The notes under the pieces were generated by a model. It was given only the letters and a program-made list of their open reading frames with translations. It was not told the origin of the DNA and did no database searches. The position numbers were made by a program, and so were the translations under genes. From contig LUVW01000013.1 in assembly GCA_001661515.1 (NCBI GenBank), forward strand, positions 782,649 to 846,648: DNA of 64,000 bases. The letters run 5' to 3'. Positions 34,380 to 43,657 of this stretch are shown piece by piece; within the stretch, counting starts at the first letter, position 1, and every line of letters starts with the position of its first letter. The DNA comes from Capniomyces stellatus (taxonomy: Eukaryota > Kickxellomycota > Harpellomycetes > Harpellales > Legeriomycetaceae).

Positions 34380-37300
34380 ATGCTTAGATCGTATAGACCT
34401 CAAATCCGCATTATTAAAGACATGACCTTAATTAAGGGTAGAGTGAAATACTCGACAATCAACAAAAGCAGAGACAGGACGAACGAAAAGAAAAAAGTAA
34501 ATGAACAAGGGCTGGTTGAAGAAATAGTAAAATCGACAAATGATAACTCAAACGAGGTGACCAAATCCATCAGAATGGCAATGACAACATCAGTGAAATC
34601 TGGAGAAGTGACGCCAAGAGAACGTTTGTTCCCCAAAAAGAACAAAGAGAAGCGACATGTGCTAGAATCAAAGGAACCAGAGGAGGGTATTATAGGAGAT
34701 AAAAAGACTGTATTTAAAAACTTGCTTATCCAAGTAAAGCCGATTAATGAGCAGATTTTGAGAAATCCAAAGAAAAAAACTGGAAATGAAACCAATGTAT
34801 CGCCCTTGGTCAAAAAGTTCATAGACACAGACTTGGGTAGTGTAAAAGTAGAGTATAGTGGCAGACAGGGATATGTAAAAGTAAAGGAAACAATAAATAC
34901 TGTGAATTTTACAAAGACAAATGCTGAACCAAGTAATAGGCTAGAAATGATAAAGAATGCAAACATCAAAAAAACTCATTCAGGTCAGAATGCTAATAGT
35001 ACAAGTCATAGTGTATTTAATGAAAAGATTGGGAGGGGGCATAATGATAAACATAAAAGGCCAGGCGCCGCAATTTCAAGGGGACAGGTGGGTGGAACAG
35101 GGGCGAATGATTTAATATCGAAACCAAGAAGCAGGTTTGAGCCAAATCCAACTACGCGAAAAGCCAAAAAGAAAGCGGCCAATCCATATGATGTAAACAA
35201 AGAAAGGAACAAGGAAAGAAGGAAACTTAAACAACTAAATTACATACCGCCAGTAGTGCCACCACCTGCTAAAAAATACTACGAGGTGGACCCACATATA
35301 GATCTACAGAACGTAAACCAAGCTAAAACCGACGGTACTAAAGATGATTTTGTCAAGATGAAACTCCAAAGCAATGATATTAAACTAGAGATAGATGGCA
35401 AAGAACAGAGCAAAGTTAGCACATCAGTGAGAGAATCTATTAACAAGAGTGCATTGGCACAAAAAGACGTCTCGGCGGACTCAAGCGCAGTCAAAGTGGA
35501 AGCGAAGAAGGGCGCGGTTGTGGGCCTAAATGAGAACTCAGATGACTTGGAGGCCCAGAATTTGAACCAAGGCGGTGATACAATCAAATACACCAAAAGC
35601 GATACAGAAATGATATTAGAAGCACAAATGAACTCGGTAGGTGCGGGTGTGTCAGGACCAACAAGCAGCAGCCATATAAACAAATATGGGTTTGAAAGAT
35701 ATATGGAGCCGGTGAGCACTGGTAAGTTGAAGTTTTCTGCGACTAAATAGTTTTATCTGGCCCAGAGAATGTATAGATGATTTGGATGTTGTAATATAAC
35801 ACGGCTGAATATCATTGGGTGTGGTAATATAGAGAACCTCGACTTGCAAAAGCTTGATACAGAGATAGCGCGACATTACAATGTAAGGATGATTATCTCT
35901 ATTGGTTTGTGTATTTGGCTGATAAACACTTGCTTTGGTTTAACAAAGTTGACGTTTTCCCTTTTTTTTTTTTTATTGAACTTTTTATAGGAACTAAAAA
36001 TAAAGGACACGGACATAGTAAGTGCTAATGAAATCCTTCGACGTATCAGCCAGGCATCTCTGCAAGCCGAAGGCTATAGATATACGCCAAGAGTGGTGGT
36101 GTTTGGGTAATTGCCTATATTTATATTTGTATTTTATGTATATCAGCTTCTTTTTTTTTATTACTTTATATTATGGTGTTTATATGTTTACAATGTGCAG
36201 GCGTTGCGGGTTTCTTTTCTTTTTGAGGATGGTATACAATGGTAGCCGATAGTTTGGAACTCAATATCCAACCAGAAGCTAATGCTTGTCAATTTTTAAA
36301 TATAGATCGTGGGCTCTGGGTATGCAATCGAGGGTCAGTGATATAGACATTGTGGTAACGCTTAACAAAAACGGAAGATCAGACAACAGTTTCAAGGAAA
36401 AAAGGTTTTTGGAAGAGCTATGTAGACGGATGAGAAGTAAGTGCAGTGGAAATATTTAATGAAGCTGCAATAGAAATACACATGCGTTCAGATATTTCTT
36501 CTTTTTTAGTTATGAGATATCAATTGATGGTGTTGGCATTTGATTGACTGGGTTTGAATGGAAAATTATGTAGAGCTGGATTTCATTGGAAATTACATTC
36601 CAGCGTCGGTTCCTATAGTGCGAATGGACTACCGAAAGTAAGAAATGGACATATTAATAATAGGGACATAGACTAAATAGGAAAGTTTGAGGGGGGGGGG
36701 GGGGCNNNNNNGGGGGGGGGGGGGGGGCATGTGTTTTAAATGCGTTTTTTTTTTCTCTTTATTTATTTTTTTGATAAACTATATGTATATAATAGCGTGA
36801 ATCCAAGAACAAAGGTTGATATTACCTGTAACAACGATGATGGTGTGGTAAAAACGAAGCTGCTCAAAGCATATATCAACGCCGACAATAGAGTTGGGCC
36901 GCTGATGAAGATAGTCAAGGGTTGGGCCAACAGAAGAGGACTTGTTGATGGCGGATCGCTTATAAACTCTTTCAGCTACACGCTGCTGCTACTGACATAT
37001 TTAGTTGAGAGAAAGGTGGTTCCCAACCTGCAAGAAATGTGCTGTTTAACCCCGGAGCAAAAAGGCGAAAAAGAGTATAATAGCTCAGAGATCGTCACAT
37101 CAAGCATGGGGTTGAGAAACGATGTTCAATGTTCAGCTGAATCAGCGCCTACAGGCACCAACACCGACACCGACACCTTTTCCACGGAACTAGCCAGGCT
37201 AAGGTCGACATATCCGGCCCAAAATACACAAGAGCTACTAACCAAGTTCTGCATTGATTTTGAAGACACATTCTACGCTTTGAATCTGCCTGATATTAAT

Positions 37301-37957
37301 GAACCGTCCAAGCCAGCCACAAACTATGGCCCAAGTAAAACCCAGGGCAGCCAAAACACCAACCAAACCTCTGAAGAAGGCGATTCCAACCCCGGCAGCA
37401 AGTTCAAAAAACCTGTAAACATTCACCGCTGCTCAAGCTGCAATAAGCCAATAGTTGTTGAGAAAAGGTTGAAGAGATACCACTTTTACTACCCAAATTC
37501 GATTATCCACTCGCCAAACAAAGAGACTGTTTCAGAGCTGCTCATTGGGTTTTTTAACTACTACGGGTTTGAACACAACTATCTGAACTGTGTCGTGTCT
37601 TTGAGGAACGGTTCAGCAAAGATTGCAAGAAATTACCTGATGAAGCTTGACCGAGTTAAAATAATAAGCCTGATCCGAAACAGGAAAAACTGGAAGCACA
37701 TGGTTAGACTCCTGGCGATTGAGGATCCCATTGTCAAAGAAATAAACTGCGGCAGAAATATCCAGCCATTCAAAGTCGAGTTGGTAAGATCGGAAATGAG
37801 GAGGGCTTGTGGAATTTTGAAGTCTGGGAAAAGCCTGGATTATATCTTCAGAGGCTCCAACAGTCTGATTAACGAGAAAAAGACTATGTACAGACTCGAG
37901 TTTGATATTTTAGACTACAAACCCCCGTCTAAAAAATCTGCAAATCCTGACGAATAG
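34380..37957 (+). CDS. Non-canonical poly(A) polymerase / terminal uridylyltransferase (Cid1-type nucleotidyltransferase)
   Basis: Six exons: 34380-35721, 35833-35882, 35991-36106, 36306-36436, 36574-36637, 36796-37957, in phase, 954 residues. The first ~450 residues are Lys/Asn/Ser-rich and probably disordered. The catalytic domain starts near residue 460; FGSWALGMQSRVSDIDIVV carries the G-S and D-x-D metal-binding motif near 502-520, and VDITCNN gives the third carboxylate. GPLMKIVKGWANRRGLVDGG and SFSYTLLLLTYL are the Cid1/PAPD core helices, and ELLIGFFNYYGFEHNYLNCV begins the PAP-associated domain. About 150 residues of low-complexity sequence, including CSSCNKP, are inserted between core and PAP-associated domain. 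Such enzymes add A or U tails to RNA in nucleus, cytoplasm or mitochondria; which one applies here is not clear. Intron 5 contains an assembly gap, so its length is not known. Confidence 0.88.
36691..36727. other. Assembly gap (six N) inside poly-G
   Basis: A run of 14 G plus one C, then N at 36706-36711, then 16 G. It lies in intron 5 of the nucleotidyltransferase gene. The N-length is probably a placeholder, and the G tract may be much longer. Confidence 0.95.
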
Positions 37958-38112
37958 CCTTTAGCCAGCATCATGTCAATAAATGCCCTTTTGTCTATTT
38001 TTTTTATTTATGTAGTTTATTGGCAATAACATCAACACAACAAAATTAAACAATAATATAGAAATACTATAAAACACTATCCCTTCGATCAATTAAATCA
38101 TTCTTACCGGTA

Positions 38113-38462
38113 TTACTGCTTTTTCATTCCTGGCTTGTCTCGCCTGGAGTTTGCGTTTAGTTGCGCCTTTACGGGTATCGTCTTTGTTAATGCGTTTTGC
38201 CCAGCATAGATACCCACTGGATCCAAGTGTCTTTCTTGTGTTGCATCGGCTTTTTTTTATCTGATCCTTGACCCATGTTCCGAGTTCCGCCCATTTGCGT
38301 TTATTGCCTCTAAATAGTTGACATTGTCGCCTGCCTTTAGAAACACGCCAAAATCGTAGGTCTATTGCATAAATATCTGGCCATACATTTTAAAACCCCA
38401 CCTTATTTTTCACCGAATAGAAACAAATGCTAACATACCTGGAATTGCTCTCAAGTCGCCAT
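38113..38462 (-). pseudogene. Coding-like remnant with two in-frame stops (unidentified)
   Basis: On the minus strand an ATG at 38462 opens eight codons to a GTATGT donor (38438). After a TAG acceptor the frame continues from 38361 for 83 codons to the TAA at 38113. Codon pattern is strongly of the purine-N-pyrimidine type, and the product looks natural (DFGVFLKAGDNVNYLEAINA, LDPVGIYAGQNALTKTIPVK). It is broken by TGA at codon 4 (38451-38453) and TAA at 38257-38259, next to an A8 run. I do not recognise the family. It lies between the convergent ends of the nucleotidyltransferase and glutathione peroxidase genes. It is either a decayed gene, a gene damaged by a sequencing error, or a differently spliced one. 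Confidence 0.45.
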
Positions 38463-38756
38463 AACTATGCCTTATTGTTCTTGTGATTTTAAAAGCAAGG
38501 AAATACAAAAACCATTGCCTCAATACATACTTGTAGTTTGTAGTCTAAATGTTTTGGTTTTTTAATATTACGAGGGATGCTTTAGAATATTTTTTTTTTA
38601 CTTTTTTTTATTGCAAATTTATTTGCTAGTCGAAATACAAAGAGAAATATAGTTTCACTGTTTCATACTGTGGACCTACATGCTTGCTGCTAAAGCAAGC
38701 TGTCTACCAAACAGTAATTTTAAAAAAAAGTAACAGTAGTCGATTCGGGTTTAGTC

Positions 38757-39248
38757 TTACAAAAGCTTTGAGATGTGGGACTCGATTTTTTCCGGTGTAT
38801 CGGCGCTGGTAAAGTGTTCAATAAGGTGACCCTCCTTATCAATCAAAAACTTTTCAAAGTTCCATTTGATACCTGCAGCCTCCGAGTTCAATGGCTTGGA
38901 TGTGGTTAGGAGCTTGTACAGCGCGCTGGCTTCTGGTCCATTGACATCTGACTTGTGCATGACTGGGAATGTGACTCCATAGTTCAGTGAGCAAAAGCTG
39001 GTGATTTCCTCTGAGGATCCTGGTTCTTGAGCTCCAAACTGGTTGCATGGGAAACCAAGTATAGCCAAACCCTGGTCTTTATACTTGGCGCTCAGCTCCT
39101 CCAATCCCTTGTACTGTGGAGTGTAGCCGCATTTTGACGCAACGTTTACTATCAAGGCCACTTTTCCCTTGAGCTGCGACATAGCATAATCGTTGTTTTT
39201 GATGTCTTTGACTGTCAAACCGTATAGTTTTGTTGCAAATGATGCCAT
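38757..39248 (-). CDS. GPX: Glutathione peroxidase (cysteine type, phospholipid-hydroperoxide family)
   Basis: Intronless, 163 residues, start ATG at 39248, stop 38757. The peroxidatic cysteine is in VNVASKCGYTPQY (Cys40), Gln and the second cysteine in LGFPCNQFGAQEPGS, and Trp/Asn in KWNFEKFLID. NYGVTFPVMHKSDVNG is a family hallmark. There is Cys, not selenocysteine, as in yeast Hyr1/Gpx3. Such enzymes usually take electrons from thioredoxin and reduce lipid and hydrogen peroxides; the yeast relative is also a redox sensor. No mitochondrial presequence is obvious. A 12-bp tandem repeat sits in the presumed 5' untranslated region. Confidence 0.95.
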   Translation of the reverse strand: MASFATKLYGLTVKDIKNNDYAMSQLKGKVALIVNVASKCGYTPQYKGLEELSAKYKDQGLAILGFPCNQFGAQEPGSSEEITSFCSLNYGVTFPVMHKSDVNGPEASALYKLLTTSKPLNSEAAGIKWNFEKFLIDKEGHLIEHFTSADTPEKIESHISKLL

Positions 39249-40676
39249 TTTATTTGTTGGTACTGGTATTGGTACTGGTATTGGTGTTAGTGATAGTGTT
39301 AGTGTTAGTTTTGACTATACTATTGTTATTGGAAATTTGGTAAACTGCTGTTATTACTACTTTATTATTCCTATTTTGTGCTTGTTATTATTTATTTTCA
39401 CAATGGTTGTTGGGGAAATAAAAGATACCGTTGTTAATATTTTAGGAATTCGCCGCTTTAAATATGAATCGTATTCAACTCTAAACCCATAGAAATGAAA
39501 ATTACATTGGATTAAATGCTACAGCAAATTTATTTCGCCAATGCACTTGGGATTTTATTATCGTGTTTCATACTTTCAACTCAGATCCTGTTTTTCTTTC
39601 TTTGAAAAAAGTGCATTAAAGTTCAATTGACTAGTGATGCCTTCAATGCTTATTTACTAGTAGCATTGTTGCTATTTTGTTTTTGCCTAGACTCAGTTAT
39701 GTACTTGATTATTTTTAATTGATCAATTTTCTATTCTTGTTTCTAAACAAATATGGTGAAAGCCAGTTTTATTCATAAACGTAAAGCCAGAACCTATCGA
39801 TTATGGATATACCTGTTATCGTTTACAGAGCACATTTGTCATGATCTCAACGCACGTTAGAGTACTCAGTACTCTGCCACCACATCAAGTCGGCAGTATA
39901 CACATATTCCGGCGTCTCGATAAACTGCCACTAGTATTCCTACTAGGCCAAACTACATTAAAAATCAAATGCATAGGTAAAGACCAAGTGTTGGCGTAAA
40001 TAATTATGGTAGCGGCCAAGCAAGCTATATTGCTAGTGCCGTTATCAGAATTTACTTTCAAACCAAGCGTGCTACAATTTGTGATTTATGTGAATTGTGT
40101 GATTTATTGGCAACAGAATCAACACAACAAAACAAGCAATATTCAAGCGTGTTATCAATCACCAAGTTGATCACACTCCTTCATAGTGACGGTTTCAAAT
40201 AATGCTGTTGGTAACATTACAAATTCTGATGATATTACCAATGCCTTAATGATGTTGATTGCTTTTGTCTGTTTTTCATTTAATTTTTGTATTAGGTAAT
40301 TTGGGTCAAAAAGTCAGAGGTATCAAGTAACTGCTCGAAAAGAACCAAGATAGGGCATTTGTTTGGAAATCAAGGAGAGATAAAAATAATAATAAAAACA
40401 AAAAGCTGTTGGTAAACTAAAAAAAAGCCTTTGATTCAGCACAACAAACTCAGTGAGATGTGGATCAAGTGAGCCCATTGGTTTTTTTTTTGTTGCTTGT
40501 ATTTGGTTTTCATGTTGGAATAAACATTTCACATTCATTTTTGATATAAATTGCATTCGGATTTTCAAAACTAAAACAGGTTGGATTTCCAGGTTATCTT
40601 GAAACCTTTTGCAACCAAGCAAAGATAAACTGCGTTTCAGACAACAAGCAAAAATATTGGATCGTAATTCGACAGC
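39249..40676. other. Intergenic, 1.4 kb; no gene recognised
   Basis: Region between the divergent GPX and enoyl-CoA hydratase genes. Besides the repeat near 39258-39310 I see only short, low-complexity open frames, such as a minus frame at 40323-40622 without recognisable motifs. Confidence 0.45.
39258..39310. repeat. Short tandem repeat in the GPX 5' region
   Basis: Two copies of GGTACTGGTATT followed by degenerate GTTAGT/GATAGT units. It lies within 65 bases upstream of the glutathione peroxidase ATG, so it is probably transcribed as leader. Confidence 0.75.
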
Positions 40677-40838
40677 ATGGCCAAAAGCGCATCTTTAAAT
40701 AAACTCTGCAAATTACAAAAACAAGCTGGCTGGCTGAAATCAATGAATCACAAGTACCCCAACTATCCAGAACATTTGTTTACTCGTCGAAAATCATTTG
40801 AATTTGGCTGGTTTGACCAGGTCTTGAAATTGATATAA
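40677..40838 (+). CDS. Small open reading frame, 53 residues, unknown function
   Basis: ATG at 40677 to TAA at 40838, without intron. The product is basic with many aromatic residues (QAGWLKSMNHKYPNYPEH, then SFEFGWFDQVLKLI) and looks more protein-like than the low-complexity frames around it. It ends 146 bases before the enoyl-CoA hydratase ATG, so it may be an upstream frame in that leader, an independent small gene, or chance. I do not recognise a family. Confidence 0.3.
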   Translation: MAKSASLNKLCKLQKQAGWLKSMNHKYPNYPEHLFTRRKSFEFGWFDQVLKLI

Positions 40839-40984
40839 ATACTCGCATTAGAACAAGGCTATCGCATGGGATATGTCGGTAGCCTTTCTTTAATTTCTTT
40901 TAAAAAACCCCACTTTTAAAATAAAAAAGCAAGTACACTTTTCTTTTTTTTGAAACAAGACAAACACATAAAATACCAAGAAAA

Positions 40985-42411
40985 ATGTTCAAATTCGGTC
41001 TCCGCCCAGTTGCACGCGCCACCTCAGGCTTGATTGCCAAAAACGCTCATCTCGCTTCATTCAATGGCTGTCAATGTAAGTTTTGTATTTGTTTAGCAGA
41101 CTATTCTGCAAGTACCGCTAGAAAACAACCGACACAGTACTACATTCACTAACCGAATTTATTCAAAGAGTTGCAGTATAATTCGTGTATTAAGGCAGCA
41201 AATAAAATACAGAAAAAATTGGACTAATTTCTACTTTTCAAATTCAAATAGTCTACACCACAAAGAACAACCACAAGTTCATTTTGACAGAGGTTGTAGG
41301 AAAGGTTGGTGTTATCAGATTAAACAGACCAAAGCAGTTGAATGCATTGTGCAATGGACTGTTTATAGAGCTAAACGAGTCGCTTCACAAACTCGACAAT
41401 GACCCAAATATTGGTGCCGTTGTTATCACTGGTAATGAACGCGCCTTTGCAGCTGGTGCAGATATTGTTGAAATGAAAGACAGTGAGTTTGTTCCAAGCT
41501 ACACTAAAAGCTTCCTAGGTCACTGGGTCCAACAGTTTGAAAAGATGAGAAAACCAGTCATTGCCGCAGTTAACGGTTACGCTGTAAGCAATGTTTACAA
41601 GTTTTATATATATTAAGAAAATAGGCTTGGTCTCTTTTTTTTCCGTTTTTTTTCCTTTATTGTAAAACTACAACATCTCAGTTTTGATTTTAAATGACTA
41701 ATTGCGGTGTATTCGTTTAAACCAGCTTGGCGGAGGATGCGAGTTGGCTATGATGTGCGACATCATCTACGCTGGAGAAAAGGCTGTGTTCGGACAACCA
41801 GAAATTGCTATTGGCACCATCCCAGGAGCCGGAGGAACACAAAGATTGACCAAGGCAGTTGGCAAGTCGAAGGCAATGGAAATGGTTTTGACTGGCTCAG
41901 TTAACTTGACTGCCAAAGAAGCTCTCCAGTTTGGACTGGTAAGCAGTGTCCATCCAGCTGATAAGGTTGTAGACTTTGCAATTGCCACCGCCAAGACCAT
42001 CAGCGAAAGAAGTCTGCCACTCGTCCAATTGGCCAAAGAGTCCATCAGCAACTGTAAGTATCCAGACCAGTCATGATTGTATCTATAGCTTATTAGACTG
42101 TACTAACATGTTTAAATGATGCTTGCTTTGAATGTATTTTAATAGCTTTCGAGGTCCCATTGGCAAGCGGATTGAAGACAGAGCGTACACTGTTCCAAGC
42201 CACCTTTGCTACCGTAAGTTTGATATGTACTTTTGTTTTTGTTTCATTATTCTTGGCTCACTGTCTGACTCGCTAAATAAATACCAATCCTGTATATTAT
42301 TTTTTACTTACAATATTATCATTACTGAACGATTTGGTACAATAGAAAGATCAAAAGGAAGGTATGAACGCATTTGCTGAAAAGCGCAAACCAGTTTACA
42401 AGAATGAATAA
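40985..42411 (+). CDS. ECHS1: Enoyl-CoA hydratase, mitochondrial short-chain type
   Basis: Five exons: 40985-41075, 41252-41583, 41726-42053, 42146-42213, 42346-42411, in phase, 294 residues, close to human ECHS1 (290). The first exon gives a basic presequence ([20 protein letters not shown]) of mitochondrial type. The crotonase fold shows [26 protein letters not shown] (oxyanion hole), the catalytic Glu in [12 protein letters not shown] and the second Glu in [19 protein letters not shown]. The C-terminus ends in [12 protein letters not shown]. It hydrates trans-2-enoyl-CoA in mitochondrial beta-oxidation or branched-chain amino-acid breakdown. Confidence 0.95.
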
Positions 42412-42862
42412 CCTGCATACACTCTTCAAGTCTCGGCCAACTCAACCTTGGCAATATGCTAGCAACTAATACTTGTAGTTTAGTTTCATGATTTTTTTTG
42501 GTTTTTATTAATAATAAATTAATATCAATTTTAAAGAGCAGCTTTTTTCCTGATGCCATTACGAACTAAAAGCTTCAATAATGATGTTGGTGTTGATAAT
42601 GGTACTGCGTAATGATGGTACCATTTAAAGACCCAGTTGATATATTTACTTTACATAGTAAAGTAACTGTGGTCAGGCCGGCACTTGGTCGGCCGAGCGA
42701 GTTGGGTTAGAAAAATGTTAGAGAGTACTTGACAAAAACAAAGGAATCGCAGACTGGATTAAATTGTATCAACTTAAAAAAAAAAGCCAAATTAATTCGG
42801 ACATTTTATTGGCTAGAAACAATTTAGGGTCACTTTTTTCTCGCTGTCAATTAATCAACAAA

Positions 42863-43100
42863 ATGAATAAGACTTCCTGGCCATTTGACGTAGTTTCAAT
42901 TGGTAAAGATACCAGAGATGTAAGGTTTAAAGGGAACCAGCAAACTCAGGGTAAAATAATTGAGGCAGAGATAGTAGAGAAAATACGTAAGACGTAAAAG
43001 GGCGAGAAAATATAAAGCGGAAAACGTCGGGCAGTTCAGGGAGCTAAGGAATATGGGAAGCAGTGGTCATATTAAAAGAGAAGAGGTAAATAATCCATAA
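42863..43100 (+). CDS. Small basic protein, 59 residues, two exons, unknown function
   Basis: ATG at 42863; the first exon ends at 42919 before a GTAAGG donor, the second starts at 42978 after GTAG and ends at TAA 43100. The join is in phase and links MNKTSWPFDVVSIGKDTRD to RKYVRRKRARKYKAENVGQF. The Arg/Lys-rich middle and the well-behaved codons suggest a real short protein, perhaps an RNA-binding or ribosomal one, but I recognise no family. A GTAAAT donor at 43086 could lead to a further exon. Without splicing, the same region gives a 77-codon frame in another phase. Confidence 0.35.
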
Positions 43101-43657
43101 ATGTAGTTGACAAATAGGTTTGATTAAGTTGGTTAGCAAATAGGATGCGTAAATGAAGCGAATTGAGGATAAAGAAATTCGAGTCCAAATCTTTGTAATT
43201 ATCTTTTTTTTTTTTTCAAAAGAAAATAAATGACATTGAGAGCTGAAAGAAGAAAAAAAAAGGAATGAGTGGAATTGGGATTAGTTAAAAACTAATGTTT
43301 TTAGCAATGAAAAAAAATAAAAAACAACGAGAAAGATTTTTTTAAAGAAACCAAAAGTTAGAAAAAATAAGAAAATAAGAAAATAAAAAAATAAAAAAAA
43401 TAAAAAAGTAAAAAAGTAAATAAAGGCCATAATAGAGAAACGCATAAAAAAGTTACAAAGTGAATAAAGCAAGGCCAAGGCAAAAACAAAAGATAACAAG
43501 ATCTTGCGTTCTACTGAATTTATTTATAGATTCAAAGTAAAGTAAAGCTGCTGACAAAAAAAAAATATATATATAAATAAAGCAGAAAATAAAAGAAAGC
43601 AGAAACAATCCGGAAGAAAAAAAAAAGACAAGAAGTAAAAAAAAAGTAATTGACGAA
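43101..43657. other. A-rich intergenic leader region of eIF3b
   Basis: This 557-base stretch becomes almost pure purine/A-rich from 43250 on (AAAATAAGAAAATAAAA-type). It is the presumed promoter and 5' leader of the eIF3b gene. I see no gene. Confidence 0.6.

Noticed and set aside
38093..38361. An 88-residue Arg/Lys-rich frame on the minus strand (WRVSKGRRQCQ type), and resemblance to cyclase-associated protein
   Set aside because: Codon pattern favours the overlapping frame annotated as a pseudogene, and the CAP resemblance was too weak and needed a frameshift.
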